Notes: generated from the letters alone by a model not told the origin. Shown: positions 42,565 to 51,603, counted from the first letter of the stretch. The stretch is 64,000 bases of DNA from Sphingobacteriales bacterium 44-15 (GCA_001899685.1 MKWG01000043.1:1-64000), one strand, 5' to 3'. Made by a program: numbers and translations.

Positions 42565-42726
42565 CTATATAATATCAAGCGCCTTAACGAAAAAGAAACC
42601 GACAAAAGGGATGGTAAGTGTAATAAAATTGCCCGCGGGAGAAGCGTATACCACAAAAAAAGCCACAACAGAAAGCAGAAAAAGTATCCAGTATAAACCC
42701 TTGGACTTATTGTTGGCTGTATCCAT
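42565..42726 (-). CDS. Small two-helix membrane protein
   Basis: 53 aa from the ATG at 42726. The short basic start (MDTANNKSKGLYW) precedes two hydrophobic segments (ILFLLSVVAFFVVY and FITLTIPFVGFFFVKAL). It lies 11 bp upstream of the MutS-like gene on the same strand and probably shares its transcript. A -7 element lies just upstream. It is too short for family assignment; its match in hydrophobicity to the MutS-like neighbour suggests a joint membrane role. Confidence 0.7.
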   Translation of the reverse strand: MDTANNKSKGLYWILFLLSVVAFFVVYASPAGNFITLTIPFVGFFFVKALDII

Positions 42727-42744
42727 ACCTGTAATAAATTTGAG

Positions 42745-42752
42745 CAAATATA
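42745..42752 (-). promoter_or_regulatory. -7 element (TATATTTG) of the small membrane protein / MutS-like operon
   Basis: TATATTTG on the minus strand fits TAnnTTTG and lies 18 bp before the ATG at 42726. No -33 TTTG is seen at the ideal distance. Confidence 0.45.
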
Positions 42753-42846
42753 GGAATGATTTGCTTTCTTTGGCGTAAGTAAATGAAAATTCAGATATGA
42801 AAGCTCATTTACGCTGCTTATTGATTATTGACTGTTTAATCCTGAT

Positions 42847-45579
42847 ATGGCTACCATTCACTTTTATATCCGCTTCAGCACACAATTCGGACAGGGACTG
42901 CTGCTTTCAGGCAATATTGCACCATTGGGCAATGGCGATACAGCCCGGGCGGTAAATATGCAATACCTGAACGATAGTTTCTGGCACTATGAGCTGCAGT
43001 TGGACAACGACCTTGCAGCGCTGAAGCCACTCATTGAATACAGGTATTTGCTCAGGGAAAAAAACGGCAGCATACAGGAGGAATGGCCCGACGGCAAATG
43101 CATTGATATTACAAAGATCACTGCGGAAGAGATTTGTGTAACAGATACCTGGAATTTTGCAGGGCAGAACGAAAACGCATTATATACCGATCCCTTTCAA
43201 CAAGTACTTTTGCCAGCAGCAACCTCCCCGGTTAAACCCCGGCCCTATCGTGGCAACACGCATATATTTAAAGTCAAAGCGCCCCTGTTGCAGAAGGATG
43301 AGGTAATATGCCTGCTCGGATCTTCACCGGCGCTGGGATCCTGGATTGCCGCCAAAGCAGTATGGATGAGCAAAGAAGGTATCTGGTGGACAGTAAAGCT
43401 GAACCTGGGCCACGACACATTCCCGGTAGCCTATAAGTATGCCGTATTTAATGCAGCAACAAAGGCATTTGTACGCTACGAGGATGGAGACAACCGTTTG
43501 CTGCATGACAACAATAGTAAAAAGAAAGTAACCATCCTGCACGATGGATTTGTTCATTTCTCCAACAATACATGGCGGGGTGCAGGCGTATCTATTCCTG
43601 TATTCAGCCTCCGAAGCAGCAGGGGATCAGGAGTTGGAGAGTTTACCGATATAAAGCTGCTGGCAGACTGGGCTAAAAAAGCAGGTTTGCGGCTGATACA
43701 GTTGTTGCCCGTAAACGACACTATACACACTAAAACCTGGCGGGACTCCTATCCTTATAATGCCATTTCCGCGTTTGCGCTTCATCCGTTGTACCTTGAT
43801 CTTGAAGAAGTGGCGCGTACAGAAGACAAAGCCATTCTTGAACAATATTCAAAAAAGAAAAAGGAACTGAATGAATTGCCTGAAGTGGATTATGAAAAAG
43901 TGATGTTATACAAATGGAATATCATTAAAAAACTATATCGTCAACAAAAAAGATCTTTTCTTAAAGACCCTTCTTATCTTGATTTTTTTGAAAAAAGCCG
44001 GTCATGGCTGGTGCCCTATGCCGCATACAGCTATCTCCGCGATAAGAACAAGACTGCCGATTTCAGTGCATGGGAAGAGTATGCCATCTTCAATGCAGCA
44101 GCTGTTGAAGAACTATGCAGCCCTTCACAAAAAGATTTTGACCAGGCAGGCATTTATTTTTTCATACAATACCATTTGCATAAGCAGTTAAAGTCGGCGG
44201 CCGATTATGCGCATAAAAAAGGGATCATTCTGAAAGGGGATATTCCTATCGGTGTAAACCGCCATAGCTGTGATGCATGGATGGAACCGAAGCTGTTTCA
44301 CATGGATATGCAGGCAGGCGCTCCCCCGGATGATTTTGCGGACAAAGGGCAAAACTGGGGATTTCCTACTTATAACTGGGAAATGATGGAGCATGACCAT
44401 TTTGAATGGTGGAAACGGCGGTTTGAGCAGATGAGCTGTTATTTTGATGCCTTTCGCATAGATCATATACTCGGCTTTTTCAGGATATGGAGCATACCTG
44501 CACATGCTGTAGAGGGGGTGATGGGGCTTTTTGTTCCCGCTGTTCCGGTGCACATCAACGAATTTGCCAGGAAAGGAATTACATTCGAGTATGCAAGGTT
44601 TTGCCGGCCTTTTATCAACGATGACGTGCTGCGGGAACTGCTGGGAGAAAACACAGCGCCTCTAATGGATTTTTTAACGCCGCATGATGACGGGACATAC
44701 AGTCTTAAAGAGGCATTCGCCACGCAACGCCAGGTAGAGGCGTATTTTGCCACGCAGGAAATAACAGATGAAAACGTGCAGTTACAGTCCGTGCTCTATG
44801 ACCTGGTATCCAATGTCATTGTATTTGAAGCAGAGCAGTCGCCGGCACAGCATTTTCATTTCAGGATAGATATTGATAAAACCAGCTCGTTCAGGCATCT
44901 TGATGCACATACACAATACCTGCTGAAGGAATTATATGTAGATTATTTTTACCGGCGCCAGGATGATCACTGGGCATCCAATGCCATGCGAAAACTGCCG
45001 GCATTGAAAAGATCCACTAATATGCTGATCTGCGGGGAAGACCTGGGAATGGTTCCCTCCTGTGTGCCCGGGATCATGCGCGTACTCGGCATACTGAGCC
45101 TTGATATCCAAAGGATGCCCAAGCAACCCGGCGTTGAATTTTTTAACCCGGCTACTGCCCGCTATTTGTCGGTGATCACTCCCTCCACGCACGACATGAG
45201 CACTATACGCGCATGGTGGGAAGAGAACAGGGAAAAGACGCAGCGTTTCTTTAATAACGAAATGCAGCATCCGGGCCTCGCGCCTTTTTATTGTGAGCCA
45301 TGGATCAATAAATTCATCATCATACAACACCTGTATTCCCCGGCAATGTGGAGCATTTTCCAGTTGCAGGACATTATGGGAATAGACAGTAAACTGAGAA
45401 GAGAAGACCCTGCTGAAGAGCGGATCAATATACCTGCCATACCCCGCTATTACTGGCGGTACCGCATGCATATACCGCTGGAGCAACTTTTGAAAGAAGC
45501 TGATTTCAATAAAGAATTGCTGAGCTATATTACACTCAGCGGAAGAGCAAAGACTAAGGAGCTGAAAGCTGATGCATAA
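42847..45579 (+). CDS. malQ: 4-alpha-glucanotransferase with two starch-binding (CBM20) domains
   Basis: 910 aa. Two N-terminal CBM20 domains (about 1-120 and 135-245; 'LLLSGNIAPLGNGD', 'VICLLGSSPALGSW') bind alpha-glucan. The GH77 domain (about 255-900) shows 'SLRSSRGSGVGEFTDIKLLADWAKKAGLRLIQLLPVNDT', the nucleophile region 'FDAFRIDHILGFFRIW' near 540, the acid/base region 'LICGEDLGMVP' near 730 and 'ITPSTHDMSTIRAWW' near 785. This two-CBM architecture is the type found in plant DPE2 and many bacteria, acting on maltose-derived glucans in the cytoplasm. It is a single gene. Confidence 0.95.
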   Translation: MATIHFYIRFSTQFGQGLLLSGNIAPLGNGDTARAVNMQYLNDSFWHYELQLDNDLAALKPLIEYRYLLREKNGSIQEEWPDGKCIDITKITAEEICVTDTWNFAGQNENALYTDPFQQVLLPAATSPVKPRPYRGNTHIFKVKAPLLQKDEVICLLGSSPALGSWIAAKAVWMSKEGIWWTVKLNLGHDTFPVAYKYAVFNAATKAFVRYEDGDNRLLHDNNSKKKVTILHDGFVHFSNNTWRGAGVSIPVFSLRSSRGSGVGEFTDIKLLADWAKKAGLRLIQLLPVNDTIHTKTWRDSYPYNAISAFALHPLYLDLEEVARTEDKAILEQYSKKKKELNELPEVDYEKVMLYKWNIIKKLYRQQKRSFLKDPSYLDFFEKSRSWLVPYAAYSYLRDKNKTADFSAWEEYAIFNAAAVEELCSPSQKDFDQAGIYFFIQYHLHKQLKSAADYAHKKGIILKGDIPIGVNRHSCDAWMEPKLFHMDMQAGAPPDDFADKGQNWGFPTYNWEMMEHDHFEWWKRRFEQMSCYFDAFRIDHILGFFRIWSIPAHAVEGVMGLFVPAVPVHINEFARKGITFEYARFCRPFINDDVLRELLGENTAPLMDFLTPHDDGTYSLKEAFATQRQVEAYFATQEITDENVQLQSVLYDLVSNVIVFEAEQSPAQHFHFRIDIDKTSSFRHLDAHTQYLLKELYVDYFYRRQDDHWASNAMRKLPALKRSTNMLICGEDLGMVPSCVPGIMRVLGILSLDIQRMPKQPGVEFFNPATARYLSVITPSTHDMSTIRAWWEENREKTQRFFNNEMQHPGLAPFYCEPWINKFIIIQHLYSPAMWSIFQLQDIMGIDSKLRREDPAEERINIPAIPRYYWRYRMHIPLEQLLKEADFNKELLSYITLSGRAKTKELKADA

Positions 45580-45595
45580 AGCACCTATGATAAAT

Positions 45596-45690
45596 ACGGT
45601 TGCTCGCGGCGATCGCGGCGGTGCAATGACGCAGCGACCTTTTTTTTCGTCCTCGCTCCTTTGTAACCGCTGCGTGAAACCTTTTGAACC
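45596..45690 (-). repeat. Solitary inverted copy of the 99-bp repeat
   Basis: Read on the minus strand this segment follows the 33156-33452 unit from CAAAAGGTTTCACGCAGCG through the GGTCGCTGCG body to the GCCGCGAGCAACC end. It is more diverged and holds a run of nine A. It fills the gap between malQ and the epimerase gene. Confidence 0.75.
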
Positions 45691-45747
45691 GCAAAGAGCA
45701 GTAAAAAAGAAAAGACAACAGAATTCCTGTTTTGAAAAAAAATTCCA

Positions 45748-46770
45748 ATGGGCTTACACATTAAATACCGGCAGAGCAATCTTACATTCCGTTATCCTTT
45801 CACCATATCCAAAGGCACCAAAACACACCAGCCTGCGCTGCTGGTGGAGCTGCAGTTTAATAGCATCCGCGGTTATGGAGAAGCGCCGGCCATTGCCTAC
45901 TATAATATCCCGGTAGAAAAAATGATATCGGATATAGAAAGCAAAAAAAGGTTCATTGAGCAATTTTCCTTTACACACCCCGACCGTTACTGGCATTACC
46001 TGCATCACCTTTTTCCCGGCAATCCTTTTTTGGTAGCTGCCCTGGATATTGCCGCATGGGATATTTATGGCAAGCTGCAACAACAACCTTTATACAGGAT
46101 ATGGAATACAGATATAGCTGCTGCTCCGCTTACAGACTATACCATTGGCATTGACACTATCGAAAAAATGATCGCAAAGATGCAGGAAAACCCATGGCCG
46201 GTATACAAGATCAAGCTGGGCACCAAAGAAGATATACCTATTATGGAGGCACTCAGGAAAAATTCCGGTGCGGCTTTCAGGGTAGACGCCAATGCCGGCT
46301 GGGGCCTGCAGGAAGCGCTTGAGATATTGCCTGTGCTCAAAGATCTTGGCGTAGAGCTCGTGGAACAGCCCCTGGCAAAAGATGACTGGGACGGAATGAA
46401 AATATTATACGAAAAGTCTCCTTTGCCGCTCATCGCCGATGAAAGCTGTGTGTCGGAAGACGACGTACAAAAATGCAGGGGATTTTTTCACGGCATCAAT
46501 ATCAAGCTCACCAAATGCAGCGGCATCACACCGGCACTGCGCATGATAAAAGAAGCACGCAGCGCAGGCATGAAGATCATGCTGGGCTGCATGAATGAGA
46601 GCACTATCGGATCGGCAGCCATTGTGCACCTGGCGCCGCAGGTTGATTACTTAGATGCCGACGGGCCGCTGCTGTTGCAGGAAGACACAGCATCAGGGCT
46701 ACAGTATGATCACGGAAAGGTAACACCTTCCTCCTATCCAGGATTGGGTATTACAACAACGGCATTCTGA
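45748..46770 (+). CDS. Dipeptide (L-Ala-D/L-Glu type) epimerase, enolase superfamily
   Basis: 340 aa. The muconate-lactonising-like barrel carries the KxK pair (PVYKIKLGTKED near 155), metal ligands in 'FRVDANAGWGLQEAL' (near 180), 'ELVEQPL' (near 208) and 'LIADESCVSEDD' (near 232), then 'NIKLTKCSGITPALRM' with the second base lysine. 'MLGCMNESTIGSAAIVHLAP' near 280 is typical of dipeptide epimerases. It would interconvert alanyl-glutamate epimers during peptidoglycan peptide recycling in the cytoplasm. The dipeptide specificity is family-based inference. Confidence 0.88.
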   Translation: MGLHIKYRQSNLTFRYPFTISKGTKTHQPALLVELQFNSIRGYGEAPAIAYYNIPVEKMISDIESKKRFIEQFSFTHPDRYWHYLHHLFPGNPFLVAALDIAAWDIYGKLQQQPLYRIWNTDIAAAPLTDYTIGIDTIEKMIAKMQENPWPVYKIKLGTKEDIPIMEALRKNSGAAFRVDANAGWGLQEALEILPVLKDLGVELVEQPLAKDDWDGMKILYEKSPLPLIADESCVSEDDVQKCRGFFHGINIKLTKCSGITPALRMIKEARSAGMKIMLGCMNESTIGSAAIVHLAPQVDYLDADGPLLLQEDTASGLQYDHGKVTPSSYPGLGITTTAF

Positions 46771-46786
46771 TCAATATTAATACTAA

Positions 46787-46884
46787 TAGCGTTAAGTCAG
46801 GCAAATTATGTCTGTTCATTTTCGTGAAACGTGAAATGTGAAACGTGAACCGAGCTTTCACATTTCACGTTTGATATAGCATTA
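46787..46884. mobile_element. MITE-like heptad element, copy 1 (98 bp)
   Basis: The left end (type B) begins TAGCGTTAAGTCAGG. Its 25 bp at 46791-46815 recur exactly, inverted, at 62184-62208. The interior holds seven in-phase heptamers, four GTGAAAC-like and three inverted CACGTTT-like (46824-46872). The right end (type A) TTGATATAGCATTA matches the end of the other copies. The terminal TTA forms the stop codon of the AraC-type gene. It encodes nothing. Confidence 0.75.
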
Positions 46885-47754
46885 GTTTATGATCTGCTTT
46901 TGCGAAAGCTTTATGCTGTTTTTGAAATCGGTAGGCGCAATGCCGGTATTGGTTTTAAAGAAGCGGCTGAAATTAGCTGCATCCTCGAACCCAAGCCGGT
47001 CTGCAATTTCCTTTGCCGACTGATCAGTATAATACAAATACCTTTTGGCTTCCATAATGATCCTTTTATGAATGACCTTCAATGGGGATTCATGGTTAAG
47101 CATCAGGAAAATATTGGCAAGTGTTTTGGGAGAACGGTTGAGCAGCCCTGCATAAAACCGCACTTCGTGCTCTGAGGTAAAATGCTGCTCCACCAGCAGG
47201 TTGTACTGACGAACAAGATCCAATTTATCCTGGGAAAAATGCTCTGTTGTACGGGCATATTTTTTCCTTGCCTCGGTAGTTACCTTTACAATAAGCCTTT
47301 TTAATAACACCAGCAGCATTTCGTGCTGTATATTATCTTTGGTATTGAACTCCTCCACGAACATTTTAAAAACAACATCAAGGCTCTGCCTTTGCCCGGG
47401 AGGCATCTCCACCAGCAACAGCGTATTGGCATAAAATAAAAAGCCGGCGCATCCCACTTCAGCGTCATGTCTTGCAATACAATAAAAATCCCTGTTGAAC
47501 TGCCAGGCAACAATATCCTTTGGACATTCGAAACAAAACTGCTGGTCGGATACAAGAGGCACGATCGTATGCGCCGGAATAGGTACCGGCGCGTCGTCAA
47601 TATAAGCGGTCTGCGCTTTTCCCCTGTTCCATGCGATGGTCAAAAAAGGAAGAGCGCGCTGCTCGGCAGGCCTGATGCTGTTCCGGAATTCGGTTTCATG
47701 AAAAATCAACCGGAGCGTTCCCCCGGTTGATCTCTCCTCAAAAGATAAATGCAT
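46882..47754 (-). CDS. AraC-family transcriptional regulator
   Basis: 290 aa. The N-terminal half (about 1-150) is a cupin-like sensor ('AYIDDAPVPIPAHTIVPLVSDQQFCFECPKDIVAWQFNRDFYCIARHD'). The C-terminal double HTH (about 185-285) shows 'FYAGLLNRSPKTLANIFLMLNHESPLKVIHKRIIMEAKRYLYYTDQSAKEIADRLGFEDAANFSRFFKTNTGIAPTDFKNS', the AraC signature. It is the last gene before a MITE-like element whose end supplies the stop codon. Its target is unknown; the spondin-domain gene lies just upstream with a 19-bp gap and could be co-transcribed. Confidence 0.92.
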   Translation of the reverse strand: MHLSFEERSTGGTLRLIFHETEFRNSIRPAEQRALPFLTIAWNRGKAQTAYIDDAPVPIPAHTIVPLVSDQQFCFECPKDIVAWQFNRDFYCIARHDAEVGCAGFLFYANTLLLVEMPPGQRQSLDVVFKMFVEEFNTKDNIQHEMLLVLLKRLIVKVTTEARKKYARTTEHFSQDKLDLVRQYNLLVEQHFTSEHEVRFYAGLLNRSPKTLANIFLMLNHESPLKVIHKRIIMEAKRYLYYTDQSAKEIADRLGFEDAANFSRFFKTNTGIAPTDFKNSIKLSQKQIIN

Positions 47755-47772
47755 GCTGCAAAAATATATGTA

Positions 47773-49083
47773 CTAATTTTTATTCATTATGGAAACACGG
47801 ATAATATCTTTCACCGCGGGTACGGGATAGGTGTCGCTGATCGCGTCAACCGGCTTGCTTTCCGGAGTTGACGCCGCACCGCCAAATGCTGCCTGGCTGT
47901 TGCCGGCTCCGGGGAATTGATCCACAGCCGTACCATCATCAAAAAGCATGACCTTATCACTCAGATCTCCCGTTGTGCCTGCATCCACTCCATCGCCGCC
48001 AAATGAAAAGAACCAGTCGTTGGAATAACCGAACATAGTGGCAAAGCTGATCTTATCGCCAGGCTTAACGTCAATTTTCTGCTCTATCTGCCCTGCTTCA
48101 TTTCCCGCAAGGGCAGGAAGTAATACAGTAGTGCCCTGGGCGGCTGCTACATATACATTTCTTACACCCGGCATATTTTCCAAAGCTGCGGCAAGCACGG
48201 AAGCATCTCCTTTTTGTGCGATGTTGGAAAGCCCTTTCCCAAAATCATTTTCACCTGTTTGGAACAATGGATTGGTTTTTCCGTTGTACACTACGATCAA
48301 TACCGGGGAAAGCGGTGTAAATATCTTCGTATTGGCACTGGCATAATTCCACAACTCGCTGTTGTCTCCTCTTTCCGCAATAGCCGTTACCCCATTGGCA
48401 GTAGGCTTTCCGCTTTCAAAAAACGGGGCAGGACTAAGCAGGTTGCCGGCAAGAATATTGGAAACGGCCCATACTCCGGGACTGAACGGTGTTTCATTTT
48501 GAGTGCCTCCCGAAGTATTTTCAATAGTAAAGGTAAACACGGAATTGCCATCATATTTCAGGGTAGCCTTCAGGAGCTTACCGGCAGCAAGGTAGGCATT
48601 ACCCTGGTCGTCTGTACCCATTACTTCTTTGATGGCTTTATTATCCGGATCTCCGGGATGCATTACATTCATGCCCGGCTGCTGGTTGATACGCGTACCA
48701 TTATCCCAAAGCTTTATCTGATCCGACATATCTCCTTCTACAGGGTTGCCGTTACCATCAAAGAGCGTAATGCCCGGATTGGCAGGGGCAAAGAATAAAT
48801 CATTTGACCAGCCATACATAGTAGTAAACATCAGCGCTTGTCCTTTGCCTGCGGAAAAGCTGAAGCTTACTTTCTGCCCCGGGAATATCACCGGCGGAAC
48901 GGGATCTGTTCCTGCGCCTTTAAAGGTCCCGGATTCCGCGAGTTTCTTTGCATCCAGCACATTTTCTACCTTAAAATAAACACCTTTCCTATAAGGGTTG
49001 TCATGTTTTTTGCAAGCAATCAAAAACATAGAGCAACCCGCAGTAAGTAATGCGAACAAAAAGAATTGTTTAACTGGTTTCAT
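47773..49083 (-). CDS. Lipoprotein with two spondin-N domains
   Basis: 436 aa from the ATG at 49083; upstream codons to 49158 lie in an AT-rich leader and are rejected. The signal MKPVKQFFLFALLTAGCSMFLIAC ends in a lipobox. The two Spondin_N-like halves show 'ALMFTTMYGWSNDLFFAPANPGITLFDGNGNPVEGDMSDQIKLWDNGTRINQQPG' (first) and 'KISFATMFGYSNDWFFSFGGDGVDAGTTGDLSDKVMLFDDGTAVDQFPG' (second). The fold binds calcium and extracellular ligands in animals. In bacteria the role is unknown, and surface adhesion is a guess. It shares direction with the AraC gene downstream. Confidence 0.87.
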   Translation of the reverse strand: MKPVKQFFLFALLTAGCSMFLIACKKHDNPYRKGVYFKVENVLDAKKLAESGTFKGAGTDPVPPVIFPGQKVSFSFSAGKGQALMFTTMYGWSNDLFFAPANPGITLFDGNGNPVEGDMSDQIKLWDNGTRINQQPGMNVMHPGDPDNKAIKEVMGTDDQGNAYLAAGKLLKATLKYDGNSVFTFTIENTSGGTQNETPFSPGVWAVSNILAGNLLSPAPFFESGKPTANGVTAIAERGDNSELWNYASANTKIFTPLSPVLIVVYNGKTNPLFQTGENDFGKGLSNIAQKGDASVLAAALENMPGVRNVYVAAAQGTTVLLPALAGNEAGQIEQKIDVKPGDKISFATMFGYSNDWFFSFGGDGVDAGTTGDLSDKVMLFDDGTAVDQFPGAGNSQAAFGGAASTPESKPVDAISDTYPVPAVKDIIRVSIMNKN

Positions 49084-49529
49084 AACAATTTGTTTTAGGA
49101 GTAATGAAAGATCAATAATGTGAATAGCATTTTGCAGGTGTAAATATGAGCCAGGCAAAAAGTAAACGGGATATCAATTTTTCCCAATGTCTTGTCAATA
49201 ATTCCCCTGGATGAAATATTAATGCACAAATGTTATGATTAATATAAAGCTGTATCCCAGTTTCCTGCAAATGCTCGTTCTATAATGTACATATCCACAC
49301 ATATTCCCGGGCAGGCGCCAGTACAAGATTTTTTATTCTTGCAGGAAAGCAGGGAATTTTTATACCCACTTTTATCATTGCGGAGAAATTTCCTTCCCAC
49401 TCATTCCGGTATTATGTAGCGCTGCAGGCGAATGACGACAGGGTTAACAAATATCCCGGTGGTGTTTCCCCTGCATGTTAACCATAAAGCACCTTAAAAT
49501 AATTTTTTCAATGTGCATAACTGTTGGCA
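49084..49529. other. Long divergent intergenic region with an inverted repeat
   Basis: About 450 bp without a coding frame. It holds a GGTTAAC...GTTAACC inverted repeat (about 49441-49485) and an AT-rich stretch near 49200-49260. Probably it contains the spondin gene promoter, but no TTTG-N19-TAnnTTTG site is evident on the minus strand. Confidence 0.4.
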
Positions 49530-49544
49530 TGGCATAGCCTTTGA
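49530..49544 (+). promoter_or_regulatory. Sigma-54-like -24/-12 element before the DUF892 gene
   Basis: TGGCATAGCCTTTGA has the -24 GG and the -12 TTG with 5 nt between TGGCAT and TTGA, close to the sigma-54 consensus TGGCAC-N5-TTGC but ending A instead of C. Transcript start would be near 49556, 185 nt before the start codon, with a MITE-like element in the leader. No sigma-54 gene is in the window, so the match needs proof. Confidence 0.4.
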
Positions 49545-49561
49545 AGTACCGTGCATTGATA

Positions 49562-49705
49562 TAGTGCTAAGTCTCGCAGATTATTGTTATCGTGAAAAGT
49601 GAGAGGAGAGACGTGAAATGTTTGTCGTCTGACGTTTCTCGTTTGACGTTTGTCATTCAGCCTCTTGCTTTTCACTTCTCACGTCTCACGTTTGACAGCG
49701 CACTA
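49562..49705. mobile_element. MITE-like heptad element, copy 2 (144 bp)
   Basis: The left end is type B-like, TAGTGCTAAGTCTCG, with TGTTATCGTGAAAAGTGAGA shared with copy 4. The right end is type A, TTGACAGCGCACTA. Fifteen heptamers run in one phase from 49591 to about 49695 (CGTGAAA, GGAGAGA, CGTTTGA, CTTCTCA and others). It lies in the leader of the DUF892 gene, between the sigma-54-like site and the start codon. Confidence 0.75.
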
Positions 49706-49740
49706 TATATCTTATTTTCTCAATTTAAAACTTATCTACT

Positions 49741-50292
49741 ATGGCAAACGGTAAACCAGCCACTACAAGAGGTACCAACAGTGGCATGAAACAGGACAGT
49801 GAATTGTATAAATTCTTCGTGGATGCAGTGAAGGACATCTATTGGGCGGAAAAACACCTTACCAAGGCATTACCCAAAATGATCAAAGCTGCTTCTTCGG
49901 AACAATTGCAAACTGCAATTGAAGATCACCTGGAACAGACCAAAGGGCATGTGACGCGCCTGGAAAATGTATTTGAAATGCTGGGGCAAAGAGCGCAGGC
50001 AAAAAAATGTGAGGCAATGGAAGGGCTTCTGAAGGAATGCGACAGTATTGTGGAAGAGACAGAAGAAGGAACAGCCACCCGTGACGCTGCCGTTATCATG
50101 GCCGCACAAAAAGTAGAACACTACGAGATTGCCACCTACGGTGGACTGGTAACTTTTGCAAAAACATTAGGCTATGCTGATGCGGCAAATGTGCTTGCAG
50201 AAACACTGGAAGAAGAAAAAAATGCAGATACAGGGTTAACAGAAATAGCTGAAAATGCCATTAACTGGGAAGCTGCTGAAGAGCATGCCTGA
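49741..50292 (+). CDS. DUF892 ferritin-like protein (YciE/YciF family)
   Basis: 183 aa, close to the family's usual length. The pattern 'LYKFFVDAVKDIYWAEKHLTKALPKMIKAASSEQLQTAIEDHLEQTKGHVTRLENVFEMLG' and 'DAAVIMAAQKVEHYEIATYGGLVTFAKTLGYADAANVLAETLEEEKNADTGLTEIAE' holds the Glu/His residues of the di-iron-like four-helix bundle. These proteins are stress-induced in enterobacteria and bind metals. A cytoplasmic stress role is likely. A short N-terminal Gly/Thr-rich tail precedes the bundle. It has its own terminator and a sigma-54-like element upstream. Confidence 0.93.
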   Translation: MANGKPATTRGTNSGMKQDSELYKFFVDAVKDIYWAEKHLTKALPKMIKAASSEQLQTAIEDHLEQTKGHVTRLENVFEMLGQRAQAKKCEAMEGLLKECDSIVEETEEGTATRDAAVIMAAQKVEHYEIATYGGLVTFAKTLGYADAANVLAETLEEEKNADTGLTEIAENAINWEAAEEHA

Positions 50293-50331
50293 TAAGCTCA
50301 GCTATGTTTCTTTTTTCTGTTAATGCAGGAA

Positions 50332-50367
50332 GAGCCGTATAACAATTGCGAATGCGGCTCCTTTTTT
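50332..50367 (+). terminator. Terminator of the DUF892 gene
   Basis: GAGCCGTAT (50332-50340) pairs with ATGCGGCTC (50352-50360) with one wobble, followed by T6 (50362-50367). It reaches the stop codon of the convergent M20 gene. Confidence 0.85.
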
Positions 50368-51550
50368 AATTTCCCAAACGCTTAAGTGCGATATAAGCCA
50401 TCAGTCCTGTGCTGATCCGCAATGCATCCTCATCAATATTGAAAGTGGGCGTATGCAGCGAAGACGATATTCCTTTTTGCTCATTACCTACGCCCAATAA
50501 GTAAAAGCAGGAGGGAGCCACCTGGGAATAGTAAGAGAAATCTTCCGATGCCATCCATATATCGGCATCTATCACATTTTCTTTGCCCAGGTAAGCACAG
50601 GCATGGTCGTGCAGCTCCCGGGTAAGCACTTCGTTATTGATGAGAAAAGGATATCCTTTGTGAATATCAAATTCGCAGCGCCCCCCCATGCTTTCTGCGA
50701 TATTCTCTGCCATCTTCTTCATACGCCCGTGCGCTTCCTCACGCCAGTCCTCATCCATAGTGCGGAAAGTACCCTCCATATACACTTCATCGGGGATCAC
50801 ATTGATGGCGCCATCTGCGATTACTTTTCCAAAAGACAGCACAGTAGGTACATAAGGTTTTGCCATACGGCTTACTATCTGCTGCAATGCGATCACAATA
50901 TGCGAGGCAATCACCACAGGATCAATATTGAGGTGCGGCTGTGCGCCATGCCCTCCCCTGCCGATCACCCTTACTATGATCTCATCCATTGACGCCATAT
51001 ACTTTCCCGGTCGTATAGCAATTTTACCGGCAGGCAGGGAAGGCATTACATGCTGCCCGACCACTGCGGAAGGCGACGGGTTTTTCAGCACGCCGTCTTT
51101 TATCATCAGGCTGGCACCTCCCGGCAATTTTTCTTCACCCGGCTGGAAGATCAGCTTCACCGTGCCGCCAAATTCATTTTTCAGCGATTGCAGTATCTGT
51201 GCAGTACCCAGCAGCGAAGCCGTATGGGCATCATGACCGCAGGCATGCATCACCCCTTTATGCTTTGATACATAAGAAATGTCATTGGCTTCAGTAATAG
51301 GAAGCGCGTCCATATCAGCGCGGAGCGCTATAATGTTATCAGAAGGCAATGCACCCTTTATAACAGCTACAATGCCGGTAGCAGCTATTGGCGCCGCAGC
51401 GATACCCATAGCCTCCAATCGTGCCTTTACAAAAGCGGCGGTCTCATGCTCTGAAAAAGACAATTCGGGATGCGCATGCAGATGGCGGCGGTTGGCAATA
51501 ACATCATCACTTATTTTTTCCGCCAGCTCCCTGAAATGACTTATATCCAT
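50366..51550 (-). CDS. M20-family amidohydrolase (N-acyl amino acid hydrolase type)
   Basis: 394 aa from the ATG at 51550; a TTG four codons upstream is less likely. It shows the M20D pattern: 'IALRADMDALPITE' near 75, 'GVMHACGHDAHTASLLGTAQIL' near 105 with the metal Cys/His, 'KLIFQPGEEKLPGGASLMI' near 135 with the catalytic Glu, 'VVGQHVMPSLPAG' and 'MASEDFSYYSQVAPSCFYLLGVG' near 350. Members release amino acids from N-acyl or hippurate-like substrates. The substrate is not predictable. It converges on the DUF892 gene. Confidence 0.93.
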   Translation of the reverse strand: MDISHFRELAEKISDDVIANRRHLHAHPELSFSEHETAAFVKARLEAMGIAAAPIAATGIVAVIKGALPSDNIIALRADMDALPITEANDISYVSKHKGVMHACGHDAHTASLLGTAQILQSLKNEFGGTVKLIFQPGEEKLPGGASLMIKDGVLKNPSPSAVVGQHVMPSLPAGKIAIRPGKYMASMDEIIVRVIGRGGHGAQPHLNIDPVVIASHIVIALQQIVSRMAKPYVPTVLSFGKVIADGAINVIPDEVYMEGTFRTMDEDWREEAHGRMKKMAENIAESMGGRCEFDIHKGYPFLINNEVLTRELHDHACAYLGKENVIDADIWMASEDFSYYSQVAPSCFYLLGVGNEQKGISSSLHTPTFNIDEDALRISTGLMAYIALKRLGN

Positions 51551-51603
51551 AATACCTTTCAATTGAATATTTAGCAGTGAAAGGTATTGCTTTTTAGTTA
51601 TAC

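Noticed and set aside
44932-45486. Minus-strand frame of 184 codons
   Set aside because: Antisense to the GH77 domain of malQ; no independent evidence.
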